64,000 nt of DNA, taken from assembly GCA_013791935.1 (NCBI GenBank), contig VMSV01000238.1, positions 1 through 64,000 on the forward strand, given 5' to 3'. The stretch comes from Desulfobacteraceae bacterium. GTDB lineage: Bacteria; Desulfobacterota; Desulfobacteria; Desulfobacterales; UBA5616. A program made the position numbers and the translations under genes. The notes under the pieces are model-generated. The model worked only from the letters and a program-made list of their open reading frames with translations, was not told where the DNA came from and did not search any database. Below are positions 1 through 9,089 of this stretch, piece by piece. Each line of letters opens with the position of its first letter. Position 1 is the first letter of the stretch.

Positions 1-279
1 GGCCTTTTTACCGGTGTCATAAAACTCATGGATATCGAAACCGTGGCCAGGAAAGACGGTTATGCCGCTACGGAAAGAAGGGTAAAGCTCACCGTGGATA
101 TGGAATTGAAAGACCCGGCGGGAAGGATTTTGTGGGTGGGAAAAAATATCACGGCATCCGAGACCTATCTGGTGGTCCCTGAAAAACCGGGCACTGAATA
201 TAACAGAAAAATCGCCGTGGCAAAGGTTTCCAAAAAGATTGCGCAGAAGGTGTTTCAGCAGTTGAACTGGAACTTTTAA
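1..279 (+). CDS. lptE: LPS-assembly lipoprotein LptE-like, C-terminal part (5' end outside window)
   Basis: The reading frame is open to base 1, so the listed ATG at 28 is internal and the gene starts before the window. The visible 92 residues are a beta-rich segment followed by a C-terminal amphipathic helix ending in QQLNWNF. This fits LptE, the outer-membrane lipoprotein that plugs LptD and delivers LPS to the cell surface. The position just before rpsT and murJ is where deltaproteobacteria often carry lptE. The lipobox is not in view, so the family call rests on the C-terminal half and on context. Confidence 0.6.
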   Translation, partial: GLFTGVIKLMDIETVARKDGYAATERRVKLTVDMELKDPAGRILWVGKNITASETYLVVPEKPGTEYNRKIAVAKVSKKIAQKVFQQLNWNF

Positions 280-301
280 TTCCGTTGATGGGGCAGAAAG
301 G

Positions 302-341
302 AAAAGGCATTTTTCAAAGAACCCATTGAAAAATGCCTTTT
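302..341. terminator. bidirectional intrinsic terminator between lptE and rpsT
   Basis: A perfect 16-base stem, AAAAGGCATTTTTCAA pairing with its complement at 326-341, surrounds an 8-base loop. The stem ends in A4 on one side and T4 on the other, so it can end transcription from lptE (+) and from rpsT (-), which converge here. Confidence 0.85.
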
Positions 342-382
342 CCATATTTGAAAACAGGGCCTTGACGGCATGCCTGCAAAAA

Positions 383-652
383 TTACTGGACTTTTGCCTT
401 ATTGAGCTGTTTAGTGAGCCTGGAGATTTTTCTTGAAGCCGTATTTTTTTTGATGACGCCTTTTTTGGCTGCCTTCTGAATAGCTGATTTGGCTCCATCA
501 AGCATTTTTGAAACCTCTTCGGTGACATTGTTTTCTATGGCCTGCCGAATTTCTTTGACCACACTTTTAATTCTGGTTTTGACGGTTTTGTTTCTCAATC
601 GTCGAACTTCATTCTGGGTTGCGCGTTTTATTTCCGATTTATGGTTTGCCAA
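383..652 (-). CDS. rpsT: 30S ribosomal protein S20
   Basis: S20 binds 16S rRNA early in assembly of the 30S subunit. The protein is short, basic and helical, with the family start (M)ANHKSEIKRATQ and many Lys/Arg residues. The ORF track starts at an ATG at 700, but that ATG lies inside the likely -10 box. I place the start at the TTG at 652, preceded by AAAGGAG about 8 bases upstream, giving an 89-residue protein of normal S20 length. A TTG start is known in some rpsT genes and weakens initiation. The gene is alone on the - strand, divergent from murJ. Confidence 0.93.
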   Translation of the reverse strand: MANHKSEIKRATQNEVRRLRNKTVKTRIKSVVKEIRQAIENNVTEEVSKMLDGAKSAIQKAAKKGVIKKNTASRKISRLTKQLNKAKVQ

Positions 653-697
653 ATGCCGATCTCCTTTCAAACTGTTTAAATCTATCAGAGAATCGTT

Positions 698-726
698 CAT
701 ATATATATTTGCCCCGGTCTTGTCAA
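698..726 (-). promoter_or_regulatory. sigma70-type promoter of rpsT
   Basis: On the - strand a perfect TTGACA (726-721) is followed after 17 bases by TATATG (703-698), with overlapping TATATA choices. The start point would be near 691, giving a leader of about 40 bases before the TTG start codon. This excludes the upstream ATG at 700 as the start of rpsT. Confidence 0.75.
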
Positions 727-806
727 GGGATTTTAAACGATCTTTCTATAAAAGATTTTAGAGGATTGGGTTGAATTCATTTTAAAAGACGGCTAATAAC
801 CGGAAC

Positions 807-2363
807 ATGGGGAACATGACAAGAACAGCCGGAGTTGTGGGGGCGCTGACGTTCGTCAGCCGGGTGCTCGGGTTCGCAAGGGATGCTTGTATTGCCTGGT
901 TTTTCGGAGCAGGCGTTTCTTCCGACGCCTTTTTCGTGGCATTCCGGATTCCGAATCTGCTTCGAAGGCTCTTTGCCGAAGGGTCCCTGAGCATGGCTTT
1001 TGTTGCGGTTTTCACCGAAACCCTGGTGAAAAACGGCAAAGAGGATGCGTATGGATTTGCAGGGTCCGCGTTGAAATGGCTGTCCCTGGTTCTGACCGGG
1101 GTAACCCTCGGAGGCATTCTTTTGGCTCCCTGGATCATCGGAATTCTGGCGCCGGGTTTTACCCAGGATCCGACCAAATTCGCCCTGACGGTACTCATGA
1201 CCCGAATCATGTTTCCCTATGTGTTTTTCATCGGACTCGTGGCGGTATGCATGGGGATTTTGAATGTGCTCGGGCATTTTGCCGCCCCGGCCCTGGCCCC
1301 GGTATTGTTGAATCTTGCCATGATCGGATCCATGCTCTGGGTGTCCCCGCGAATGGACGAGCCTGTTTTGGGGCTTTGTTTCGGGGTGGTTTTCGGGGGA
1401 GCGCTTCAGCTCGCGCTTCAGGTTCCCTTCCTGGTAAAAAAAGGGTTGAGGGTTTTCAGGAAAGTCAGCCTGTATCATCCGGGTATTAAAAAAGCCGCCT
1501 TCCTTTTGATTCCAACCATATTCGGGGCCGCGGCCTACCATGTGAATATGCTCACGGGAACCTTCCTCGCATCTTTTCTGGATGAAGGAAGCATATCCTA
1601 TCTTTATTATGCGGAGAAGTTGATCGAATTTCCCCTGGGAATTTTTGCCGCCACAGCCACCGCCACCATCCTGCCGGTCATGTCGCGCCAGGCCGCAAGC
1701 GGGGATCTCTCGGCCATTAAAGATACATTTTGTGCTTCCCTTCAACTCCTTCTTTATGTTACCATACCGGCCATGGTTGGGCTTCTGGTGTTAAGGGAAC
1801 CCATTGTTTCGATACTGCTTGAAAGAGGTGAATTCAACCAGGCCGCAGTTAAATTTACAGCGGATGCCTTGAAATACTACGGAATCGGCATTTGGGCTTT
1901 TGCTTCCGAGAGGATTCTGGTTTCCACCTTTTACGCACTGCAGGATGCCCGAACCCCGGTCCGTGTGGCGCTCATCTCCGTGGTGGTGAACATCGGAGCC
2001 GCCTGCCTGCTCATGATTCCCATGGGATTTTGCGGCATCGCCCTGGCCGCATCCCTGGCCTCGACCCTGAATTTTATTCTGCTTTTCAACCGGCTAAACA
2101 TCAAGCTTGGGGGCATTGAATTGAAGGGCATGGTGACGTCCGCGGGGAAAACCATTCTCGGATCTCTGGTCATGGGTCTTACGGTCCATGGGTTTTTCCG
2201 TTTTCTTGTTTCTTCCGGGGAAGAATCCAATCTTTCCAAAACCATGGATTTGGCCGCTGGTATTTTTACAGGCGTGATTTCCTATGGCTTATTCTCTTTG
2301 TTTGTGAGGCAGCCGGAATTCATGGCGGTTTGCGCTTCCATTCGGAAAAGGATATCAAGATGA
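807..2363 (+). CDS. murJ: lipid II flippase MurJ (MviN)
   Basis: MurJ moves lipid-linked peptidoglycan precursor across the inner membrane. The 518-residue protein has the usual length and many hydrophobic segments (about 14 expected). Family motifs seen are the N-terminal SRVLGFARD, FFVAFRIPNLLRRLFAEGS near residue 45, and LIEFPLGIFAATATATILP. The start is at 807 or three codons later (MTRTAG); the ribosome-binding site is weak for both. It begins a run of overlapping genes: the last bases overlap ftsB by ATGA. Confident family assignment. Confidence 0.95.
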   Translation: MGNMTRTAGVVGALTFVSRVLGFARDACIAWFFGAGVSSDAFFVAFRIPNLLRRLFAEGSLSMAFVAVFTETLVKNGKEDAYGFAGSALKWLSLVLTGVTLGGILLAPWIIGILAPGFTQDPTKFALTVLMTRIMFPYVFFIGLVAVCMGILNVLGHFAAPALAPVLLNLAMIGSMLWVSPRMDEPVLGLCFGVVFGGALQLALQVPFLVKKGLRVFRKVSLYHPGIKKAAFLLIPTIFGAAAYHVNMLTGTFLASFLDEGSISYLYYAEKLIEFPLGIFAATATATILPVMSRQAASGDLSAIKDTFCASLQLLLYVTIPAMVGLLVLREPIVSILLERGEFNQAAVKFTADALKYYGIGIWAFASERILVSTFYALQDARTPVRVALISVVVNIGAACLLMIPMGFCGIALAASLASTLNFILLFNRLNIKLGGIELKGMVTSAGKTILGSLVMGLTVHGFFRFLVSSGEESNLSKTMDLAAGIFTGVISYGLFSLFVRQPEFMAVCASIRKRISR

Positions 2364-2662
2364 ATTCATATAAAGAAAAAATCATTTATTCCTCGGCTAT
2401 TTTGTTGATGTTTTTCATGCTTTTGTTTATCTTATTCGGCGATAAGGGCCTCATGGAATTTAATCACCTGAAACAGGAAAAGGGCCTGATCATTCAGAAT
2501 AATAAAGACCTGAACCAGAAAAATCTCATCATGTACCGTCATATCGAACGTCTGAAAAAAGATCCGGCCTATATTGAAAGTGTTGCCAGAAAAGATTACG
2601 GCATGGTGGGCGTGGATGAAATCGTGGTGAAGCTGAATCCCGGCGGGGAGGGGTCGCCATGA
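2360..2662 (+). CDS. ftsB: FtsB/DivIC-like septum formation initiator
   Basis: A short single-pass membrane protein. From the ATG at 2360 it has a cytoplasmic MNSYKEK, one membrane helix (about residues 9-27), then a coiled coil with the conserved end DPAYIESVARKDYGMV. FtsB joins FtsL and FtsQ in the divisome and helps activate septal peptidoglycan synthesis. The ORF track starts at 2330, but the 2360 ATG overlaps the murJ stop as ATGA, which fits translational coupling. The overlap with murJ groups a flippase with a divisome part. Paralogues share this fold, so the symbol is probable rather than certain. Confidence 0.8.
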   Translation: MNSYKEKIIYSSAILLMFFMLLFILFGDKGLMEFNHLKQEKGLIIQNNKDLNQKNLIMYRHIERLKKDPAYIESVARKDYGMVGVDEIVVKLNPGGEGSP

Positions 2663-2898
2663 GCATGGATGATGTTTTTAAAACCAGAACCATGGCCGGA
2701 ATCCTTACTTCCCAGGGACAGTTGAAAAAGGCTGAAGAAATTATCACCCATTTGCTGGAACAAAATCCCCATCAGCCTGACCTTGAGGTTGAGCTTGATC
2801 TTCTGGGCATGAGGATGAACCCGAAAAATTCCAATCCCCGGGAGAGGTTGAACGAGCTTTACAGGATATGGATCAACGCGGCCAGGAAGGTTCTTTGA
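2659..2898 (+). CDS. small TPR-like protein
   Basis: A 79-residue soluble protein overlapping ftsB by four bases. Residues 12-36 (ILTSQGQLKKAEEIITHLLE) read as one tetratricopeptide-like helical hairpin, and the rest is a charged tail. One TPR unit usually serves for protein contacts. The tight coupling with ftsB suggests a role with envelope or division proteins, but that is inference. I do not know a named family for it. Confidence 0.65.
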   Translation: MSMDDVFKTRTMAGILTSQGQLKKAEEIITHLLEQNPHQPDLEVELDLLGMRMNPKNSNPRERLNELYRIWINAARKVL

Positions 2899-2946
2899 AT
2901 CGATAAAACTGAACCCTGCACTTCAAAAACAGAAACGGCGGTTTCC

Positions 2947-4143
2947 ATGACATTGAAAAATAAACGAATCGTACTGGGGGTCTGCGGTGGAATTGCGGCC
3001 TATAAAAGCATTCTGCTGCTGAGGCTTTTGAAAAAGGAAGGGGCCCATGTCCGGGTGATCATGACAAAAAACGCCGGGTATTTTGTGGGTCCCACAACCT
3101 TTGAAGCCCTGTCTGAAAAACCCGTGTGCATGGATCTGTTTGAAAAAACCGATGATGCCGCCATCAGCCATATTAAATGGGCAGATGAGGCGGATGCCGT
3201 GGTGGTGGCTCCTGCCACGGCCAACATGATTGCCAAGATGGCAAACGGCCTGGCGGACGACGCATTAAGCACTTTCCTGTTGGCGGTCACCACCCCGGTT
3301 CTGGTGTGCCCTGCCATGAACACCAATATGCTTCTGCATCCCGCCACCCAGCGCAATCTTGAGACCCTCCGCTCGGATGGATTCGAGGTTCTGGAAACCG
3401 ATTTCGGGAAAATGGCCTGCGGAACCACCGGACCCGGAAGGCTGCCGGATGCGGAATATATCCTGGATCGGTTGAAAGCTTGTTTGTTCTCTAAGGATTA
3501 TGAAGGAAAAACCGTTCTGGTGTCCGCAGGGCCCACCCGGGAATTCATAGACCCGGTTCGGTTCATCAGCAACCCTTCCTCCGGGAAAATGGGCTATGCC
3601 ATCGCAAGGGCTGCGGAACAACGGGGCGCCTGTGTGATTCTGGTGACCGGTCCAACCGCGTTGGAGGCCCCTTATCATGTGGAAGCCCTTCCGGTGGATA
3701 GCGCCCGGGACATGGCCAAAGCCGTGTTTGAAAACATGGACCGTGCGGATGTAATTATCAAAACTGCGGCCGTGGGAGATTACCGGGCCAAAACCCAAGC
3801 CGATCAAAAAATAAAAAAGCAAAATGAAGAACTGGTCCTTGAACTGGTCCAAAATCAGGATATTCTTAAGGAATTGGGAGCCAGGAAAACAAGGCAGTTC
3901 CTGGTGGGATTCGCCGCGGAAACTCGGGATCTTGCAGCCAATGCCGGTGAGAAACTGAAAAAAAAGAACCTGGATATCATTGTGGGCAATCTTGTGGGCA
4001 GCCCGGATTCGGGTTTTCAGGCAGATACCAACAAGGTGACCCTGTTTTTCAAGGACGGGTCCAGCGAGGCATTGCCCCTTCTGGGCAAGGATGAAGTAGC
4101 CCATATCCTTTTAGACAGGATACTAGAGAAAAATGGCAACTGA
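2947..4143 (+). CDS. coaBC: bifunctional phosphopantothenoylcysteine decarboxylase/synthetase
   Basis: This enzyme makes 4'-phosphopantetheine from phosphopantothenate and cysteine (CTP-dependent ligation, then FMN-dependent decarboxylation) in CoA synthesis. The CoaC half (residues 1 to about 185) has the N-terminal GGIAAYK, catalytic His75 in SHIKWAD, PAMNTNM and the [11 protein letters not shown] flap with its Cys. The CoaB half has [26 protein letters not shown] and VGFAAET. At 398 residues it is the normal fused length. The end overlaps the next gene by 11 bases. Confidence 0.97.
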   Translation: MTLKNKRIVLGVCGGIAAYKSILLLRLLKKEGAHVRVIMTKNAGYFVGPTTFEALSEKPVCMDLFEKTDDAAISHIKWADEADAVVVAPATANMIAKMANGLADDALSTFLLAVTTPVLVCPAMNTNMLLHPATQRNLETLRSDGFEVLETDFGKMACGTTGPGRLPDAEYILDRLKACLFSKDYEGKTVLVSAGPTREFIDPVRFISNPSSGKMGYAIARAAEQRGACVILVTGPTALEAPYHVEALPVDSARDMAKAVFENMDRADVIIKTAAVGDYRAKTQADQKIKKQNEELVLELVQNQDILKELGARKTRQFLVGFAAETRDLAANAGEKLKKKNLDIIVGNLVGSPDSGFQADTNKVTLFFKDGSSEALPLLGKDEVAHILLDRILEKNGN

Positions 4144-4882
4144 CCGGAACATCATAACCGACATTTCCGATTACCTTCAGTTTCTCAAGGAAGCGGGGGT
4201 TTCCGGGTTTGATTGTTCGGAACAAACCCTGAAGACGATTAGCACCTGGGGAACCTCGCAACAGAAAAACCCGACCCCACCGGTTGAACCGGGGGATTCC
4301 GAAAGCCTGGCCCAAATCCTTGCCGACCTTTCGGATTGCCGGGGCTGCAAGCTTTGCGGGACCAGGCGAAATATCGTTTTCGGATCGGGAAACCCCGATG
4401 CAAAGCTGGTTTTTGTGGGGGAGGGGCCCGGAAATGACGAGGACATGGCAGGCGAGCCTTTTGTGGGCAAAGCCGGCCAGCTTCTCACCAAAATCATTGA
4501 GGCCATTCAACTGAGCCGGGATCAGGTGTACATCTGCAACATCGTCAAATGCCGGCCCCCTGAAAACAGGAACCCTGAGCCGGACGAGATCAACGCGTGT
4601 CTGCCCTGGTTAAAAAGACAGATCCGGGCCATCCAACCGGAGTATATCTGTGCCTTGGGAACCGTAGCGGCCCGGGCCCTTCTTCACAGCCAAGCGCCCA
4701 TTTCCGGTTTAAGAGGCCGCTTTTTCGATTTTGAAGGAATTCGGGTTCTGCCCACCTTCCATCCGGCCTACCTTCTCCGGAATCCCGATAAGAAAAGGGA
4801 GGTCTGGAAGGATATGCAGCTGCTGATGAAAACCATGGGGGCCGAAGGTTCCCAAGAACCGGTTTTTCCACCGAAAGGGTAA
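4133..4882 (+). CDS. family 4 uracil-DNA glycosylase (4Fe-4S)
   Basis: It removes uracil from DNA at the start of base excision repair. Motif 1 GEGPGNDEDMAGEPFVGKAG is typical of the iron-sulfur UDGs. The cluster ligands are likely the Cys pair in CRGCKLCG near residue 65 plus Cys residues in KCRPPENRNP and the INACLPWL segment. The FHPAYLLRNP motif carries the active-site His. About 60 residues before the first Cys pair form an extra N-terminal segment. It overlaps the end of coaBC. Confidence 0.93.
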   Translation: MATDRNIITDISDYLQFLKEAGVSGFDCSEQTLKTISTWGTSQQKNPTPPVEPGDSESLAQILADLSDCRGCKLCGTRRNIVFGSGNPDAKLVFVGEGPGNDEDMAGEPFVGKAGQLLTKIIEAIQLSRDQVYICNIVKCRPPENRNPEPDEINACLPWLKRQIRAIQPEYICALGTVAARALLHSQAPISGLRGRFFDFEGIRVLPTFHPAYLLRNPDKKREVWKDMQLLMKTMGAEGSQEPVFPPKG

Positions 4883-4887
4883 ACAAA

Positions 4888-6165
4888 ATGAAGCATAAAA
4901 TCTTAATGATATTATTGTTTATTTTGTGCATAGGCTTTCCTTTGAAAGGGGATGCCGATGAAAAAGCAATTTATATCATCAAAGTTTCCAGTGCCATCAG
5001 CCCGGCCACGGCGGATTTTATTCAAACCGGAATTGTAAAGGCCCAAAAGGCCCACGCGGCCTGTTTTGTGATTCTGCTGGATACCCCCGGCGGACTTTCC
5101 GAATCCATGCGGGATATCGTCATTAATCTTCTCGCCAGTGACGTCCCGGTGGTGGTCTATGTATCTCCATCCGGGGCCAGAGCCGCTTCCGCCGGGGTAA
5201 TGATCACCATGGCGGCGGACATTGCGGCCATGGCGCCGGGAACCAATATCGGTGCCGCCCATCCGGTGGGGATCGGTGGGAAAAGCATTGAGGGGCACAT
5301 TTCGGACAAGGTGGTGAACGACATGGTGGCCCAGGCCAGAAGCGTTGCGGAAAAACGGGGAAGAAACGCGGACTGGGTGGAAAAGGCCATTCGGGAGAGC
5401 GTTTCCGTAACGGAGAAGGAAGCCCTTGAAAAAAAGGTCATTGAAGTCATTGCCGACAACCTTGACGATCTTATCGTGAAAATCCATGGCAGAGAGGTGC
5501 AAGGCAAGGGAACCCTGAATGTGAAAGATGCTGAAAGAATCGTGATTGAGGAAGGGATTAGAACCCGGATACTCAAAGCCATCAGCGACCCCAATATCGC
5601 CTATATTCTCATGATGATCGGCTTTGCCGGACTTTATTTCGAGCTCTCCCATCCCGGTGCTATATTCCCCGGGGTCGTCGGCGGAATCGCCATCATTCTT
5701 GCGTTTTATTCCTTCCAGAACCTTGAGGTGAACTATGCGGGAATCCTGCTTATCGTGCTCGCCATCATCTTTTTCATTATGGAGATGAAGGTCGCCAGTT
5801 TCGGTCTATTGAGCATGGCCGGCGTGGTTTCCTTGTTGCTGGGGTCCCTGATGCTATTTGACCGGGATAATACTGAAATGCGGATTTCCTGGCAGGTGCT
5901 GATTCCAACCCTTGTTCTTGTGTCGGGCTTTTTTGCGACGGTGGCGGCGCTTGTGTTCAAGGCCCAGGTATCCAAACCCATGACCGGAGAAAAGGGCCTG
6001 GTGGGGGAAATCGGCGTGGTGAAACGAAGGATCGCCCCAAACGGTAAAGTTGCGGTCCATGGCGAGATCTGGCAGGCCACAGCGGACCGGGAAATTGAAG
6101 AAGGAAAGCGAGTGAGAGTCGTCCGGGTGGAAAACCTGGTGATTGTGGTTGAGGAAATGAATTGA
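4888..6165 (+). CDS. NfeD-type membrane serine protease
   Basis: A long-form NfeD protein (425 residues). It has a signal peptide (MKHKILMILLFILCIGFPL), then a ClpP-like protease domain with the nucleophile Ser in ARAASAGVMI and a likely general-base Lys further on. Several membrane helices follow (about 225-350), and a C-terminal OB-fold starts near KGLVGEIGVV. These proteases cut the hydrophobic tail of partner stomatin-type proteins, and the next gene is such a partner. Start and length are normal. The co-location of the pair supports both calls. Confidence 0.93.
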   Translation: MKHKILMILLFILCIGFPLKGDADEKAIYIIKVSSAISPATADFIQTGIVKAQKAHAACFVILLDTPGGLSESMRDIVINLLASDVPVVVYVSPSGARAASAGVMITMAADIAAMAPGTNIGAAHPVGIGGKSIEGHISDKVVNDMVAQARSVAEKRGRNADWVEKAIRESVSVTEKEALEKKVIEVIADNLDDLIVKIHGREVQGKGTLNVKDAERIVIEEGIRTRILKAISDPNIAYILMMIGFAGLYFELSHPGAIFPGVVGGIAIILAFYSFQNLEVNYAGILLIVLAIIFFIMEMKVASFGLLSMAGVVSLLLGSLMLFDRDNTEMRISWQVLIPTLVLVSGFFATVAALVFKAQVSKPMTGEKGLVGEIGVVKRRIAPNGKVAVHGEIWQATADREIEEGKRVRVVRVENLVIVVEEMN

Positions 6166-6254
6166 GAAGGGATTTTCACCTAATTTAGGTTTCAATCGGC
6201 GTCCTATAAAAGCGTTTGGCTCATCGCAGGTTAACCCAAAAAAAGGAGTCTCGA

Positions 6255-7004
6255 ATGTTACCTCAGCTCATCGCAATAATTGTTATTGTCATTTTCTTTC
6301 TCATCGCAGCCATCAAGATTCTGAATGAATACGAACGGGGGGTTATTTTCAGGTTGGGCCGTGTGATGAAAGCCAAAGGCCCGGGAATCATCATCCTCAT
6401 CCCCGTAATCGACCGCATGGTGCGGGTGAGCCTTCGGCTGGTGGTCATGGATGTGGACCCCCAGGATGTGATCACAAGGGACAATGTTTCGGTGAAAGTC
6501 AATGCGGTGATTTATTTCCGGGTGATCGACCCTACCAAAGCCATTGTGGAGGTTGAAAATTACACCTATGCCATGTCCCAGCTCGCCCAAACCACGATTC
6601 GGAGCGTCTGCGGCCAGGCTGAACTCGACGATCTGCTGTCGGAAAGGGATAAAATCAACATGGAACTTCAAGAAATCCTGGATACCCATACGGATTCATG
6701 GGGTGTGAAGGTGTCCAATGTTGAGCTCAAACACATTGATCTTCCCCAAGAAATGCAAAGGGCCATGGCAAAACAGGCGGAAGCCGAAAGGGAGCGGCGG
6801 GCGAAGATCATCAATGCCGAAGGCGAATTTCAGGCTGCGGCCAAGCTTGCGGAAGCGGCCTCCATCATCGGCGACCATCCCATGGCCCTTCAACTCCGGT
6901 ACCTCCAGACCATGCGGGAAATGTCCGCAGAGAACAATACCACCACAATTTTTCCGGTTCCCCTTGACCTGTTTGCACCGTTTTTAAAAACCAAGGAAGG
7001 CTGA
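6255..7004 (+). CDS. slipin (SPFH/stomatin-like protein)
   Basis: The ATG at 6255 has AAAAGGAG upstream, so I prefer it to the TTG at 6216 in the track. The 249-residue protein has an N-terminal hydrophobic hairpin anchor (residues 2-20), then an SPFH domain ([13 protein letters not shown] onward), and a coiled coil [16 protein letters not shown]. Slipins form oligomers in membrane microdomains and are the usual partner and substrate of the NfeD protease encoded just upstream. Confidence 0.93.
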   Translation: MLPQLIAIIVIVIFFLIAAIKILNEYERGVIFRLGRVMKAKGPGIIILIPVIDRMVRVSLRLVVMDVDPQDVITRDNVSVKVNAVIYFRVIDPTKAIVEVENYTYAMSQLAQTTIRSVCGQAELDDLLSERDKINMELQEILDTHTDSWGVKVSNVELKHIDLPQEMQRAMAKQAEAERERRAKIINAEGEFQAAAKLAEAASIIGDHPMALQLRYLQTMREMSAENNTTTIFPVPLDLFAPFLKTKEG

Positions 7005-7039
7005 TCCTGAAAAAAGGTTGTGCAAATTCCGGCAAACTA

Positions 7040-7067
7040 TTGACATAATAGTTGGAAATATATTAAT
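7040..7067 (+). promoter_or_regulatory. possible sigma70 promoter before the Rho_N-like gene
   Basis: A perfect TTGACA lies at 7040-7045 and an AT-rich ATTAAT stands 16 bases downstream. The -35 is good and the -10 is poor. It would drive a transcript through the hairpin at 7143-7168 into the gene at 7203. Confidence 0.4.
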
Positions 7068-7142
7068 TTCATTTCCCTTGATTCCAAGGGGCTCGATTGT
7101 TTTTATAAACGCTGAATCCAACCACGGGTTTAAGCAAAAATA

Positions 7143-7168
7143 AAGCGGAGGCTCAAAGGCCTCCGCTT
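7143..7168 (+). terminator. GC-rich hairpin, terminator or attenuator
   Basis: A perfect 10-base stem AAGCGGAGGC with loop TCAAAG and the complementary arm, followed by ATCGTTTT. The T tract is weak, so it may end the nfeD-slipin transcript or modulate the transcript starting near 7070. Confidence 0.5.
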
Positions 7169-7202
7169 ATCGTTTTCGACATTTGAAAGGAGAGGATTTA
7201 CC

Positions 7203-7529
7203 ATGGGAAAGAAAAAGCAGGACACCAAAGAAAAACCGCTGGAGAAGATGACTTCCAAGGAACTCAGGGTTGTGGCCCTGACCCTTCCTGAAATTACAGG
7301 CGTTCACGGAATGAACAAGGTTGAGTTGATTTCCGGGGTTAAAAAAGCCAGGGGTATTGTGGAGGCACCAAGCAATGACAAGGCCACCGGACGTGAAATT
7401 AAACAGAAGATGCGCCAGGTTAAAGTGGCCCTTACCAAAGCGGTGGAAGCCAGCGATGAAAAAATGGCCGCCATCTATAAAAAAAGGGTGGTTCGATTAA
7501 AGAAGAGAACCAGAAGGCTTGCTACCTGA
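7203..7529 (+). CDS. Rho N-terminal-domain-like small basic protein
   Basis: A 108-residue protein. Residues 15-52 (MTSKELRVVALTLPEITG onward) resemble the Rho_N/SAP-like helical fold that binds nucleic acid. The C-terminal half is strongly basic (KKRVVRLKKRTRR). I infer an RNA- or DNA-binding role. GAAAGGAGAGG upstream gives a strong ribosome-binding site. The exact family function is unknown to me. Confidence 0.7.
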   Translation: MGKKKQDTKEKPLEKMTSKELRVVALTLPEITGVHGMNKVELISGVKKARGIVEAPSNDKATGREIKQKMRQVKVALTKAVEASDEKMAAIYKKRVVRLKKRTRRLAT

Positions 7530-7590
7530 AAATAGGCGGGGAATTGAAGGACCTGCTTCCTGATGCAGAAAAAAAAGAGGGGGCTTACCC

Positions 7591-8505
7591 ATGCTTGTCC
7601 TGGGAGAGCATATCGCGCGTTTTGTGGAATCCCTGGCCTCGGAAAAAGGGTATTCTCCTAATACCTGCAGGGCCTATGACCATGATCTCAGAGAATTCTT
7701 TGCCTATATCAGAGGTGTTGAAAGCCCGGAAAGATCTGACAAGGAAGAAGAGGTCCTGCCGGATACTCTTGTGATCCGGGGTTTTCTGGGGGTTCTGCAC
7801 AAGAGGAACGACAAGGCCAGCATCGCCAGGAAATTATCCGCCCTGAGAACGTTTTTCAGGCACCTGGTGAAGCGGGGTGTGATCGGCGAAAATCCGGCTG
7901 ATTTTATCCACACCCCCAAGCAGGGTCATAAGATCCCCACGGTTTTTTCCGTGGATGATATGTTCAGGCTTCTGGATTCCATTGAAAAGGATTCGCTGCT
8001 TGGTCTTCGGAACCGGGCCATGTTCGAGACCCTGTATTCTGCAGGATTGAGGGTTTCCGAACTTTCGGGGATGAACGTGGCCGATGTGGACAGGAGCGGA
8101 AAAACCATCAGGGTTCGGGGAAAGGGGAACAAGGAAAGGGTGGTTCCCGTGGGTGAAAAAGCTTTGCGTGCCATGGGGGACTATCGTTTGGCGCTTGCCA
8201 AAGCCAAAAAAGATGGAGCGGAACGGCTTGAGCCCATGTTTTTAAACCGGAACGGGGGTCGGATCACGTCAAGATCCATCGCCAGAATTCTGGATCGACT
8301 GGCTGTGGCCTGCGGCATTCCCATTCCCATGTTTCCCCACGCGGTCCGGCATTCCTTTGCGACCCATCTGCTGGATGCCGGAGCGGATTTAAGGGCGGTT
8401 CAGGAACTTCTGGGACATAAAAGCCTTTCCACCACCCAGAAATATACCCATGTGAGCATGGATAAGCTTATGGAAATCTATGATAAAACACACCCCAGGC
8501 GGTGA
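7591..8505 (+). CDS. xerC: tyrosine recombinase XerC
   Basis: XerC with XerD resolves chromosome dimers at dif during division. The 304-residue protein has an N-terminal SAM-like core-binding domain (HIARFVESLASEKGYSPNTC) and a catalytic domain with Arg in SAGLRVSEL, HAVRHSFATHLL, LGHKSLSTTQKYTHV (His and nucleophile Tyr). It lies directly before hslVU, a classic xerC-hslVU order, which favours XerC over XerD or a phage integrase. Confidence 0.93.
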   Translation: MLVLGEHIARFVESLASEKGYSPNTCRAYDHDLREFFAYIRGVESPERSDKEEEVLPDTLVIRGFLGVLHKRNDKASIARKLSALRTFFRHLVKRGVIGENPADFIHTPKQGHKIPTVFSVDDMFRLLDSIEKDSLLGLRNRAMFETLYSAGLRVSELSGMNVADVDRSGKTIRVRGKGNKERVVPVGEKALRAMGDYRLALAKAKKDGAERLEPMFLNRNGGRITSRSIARILDRLAVACGIPIPMFPHAVRHSFATHLLDAGADLRAVQELLGHKSLSTTQKYTHVSMDKLMEIYDKTHPRR

Positions 8506-8509
8506 ATGA

Positions 8510-9058
8510 ATGAATAAAGACGATTCAATGAAGTTCCATGGAACCACCATTCTGGCGGTCCGGCACAAGGATCGATTGGCTGTGGCCGGAGACGGCCAGG
8601 TCACTCTGAATAACACGGTGGTGAAGCACAAGGCCAGAAAAGTCAGAAAAATCTACAATGAAAAAATCATCGTGGGTTTTGCCGGGGCCACGGCGGATGC
8701 CATGCACCTTTCGGAACGCCTGGAGGCCAAGCTCGAGCGCCATAACGGCAATCTCACCCGGGCTGCGGTTGAACTGGCCAGGGACTGGCGCACGGATAAA
8801 TTTTTAAGGCGCCTGGAAGCCATCATGATCGCAGCGGATAAAACCAGCATGTATTTGATTTCAGGCAGCGGGGATGTGATCGAGCCCGACGAGGGCGTGA
8901 TGGGCATCGGGTCCGGGGGAACCATGGCCCAGGCTGCGGCCATGGCTTTGGTCCGGCATACGGATCTCTCGGCCTCAGACATTGTGAAAGCAGCCATGGA
9001 AATTACCTCCTCCCTATGTATATACACCAATCCTTCAGTGACCCTGGAGGAACTTTAA
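8510..9058 (+). CDS. hslV: ATP-dependent protease peptidase subunit HslV
   Basis: HslV is the proteasome-like peptidase of the HslUV machine. After autocatalytic removal of the propeptide, the N-terminal Thr of TTILAVR is the nucleophile, followed by [21 protein letters not shown]. The ATG at 8510 has a fair ribosome-binding site (AGGCGGTGA) and gives an 11-residue propeptide. An ATG at 8528 would give a five-residue propeptide but lacks a clear site. The C-terminal CIYTN is typical. Confidence 0.96.
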   Translation: MNKDDSMKFHGTTILAVRHKDRLAVAGDGQVTLNNTVVKHKARKVRKIYNEKIIVGFAGATADAMHLSERLEAKLERHNGNLTRAAVELARDWRTDKFLRRLEAIMIAADKTSMYLISGSGDVIEPDEGVMGIGSGGTMAQAAAMALVRHTDLSASDIVKAAMEITSSLCIYTNPSVTLEEL

Positions 9059-9089
9059 AAAGGGTTCAACGGAATCTGGAAGCAGTGAT

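Noticed and set aside
720-752. Possible murJ promoter (TTGTCA and TATAAA)
   Set aside because: The spacing of 21 bases is too long for a normal sigma70 promoter.
777-1745. 322-residue ORF on the - strand
   Set aside because: It lies fully antisense to murJ, has low-complexity Gly/His/Arg-rich sequence and no ribosome-binding site. Shadow of a real gene.
3265-4104. 279-residue ORF on the - strand
   Set aside because: Antisense shadow of coaBC.
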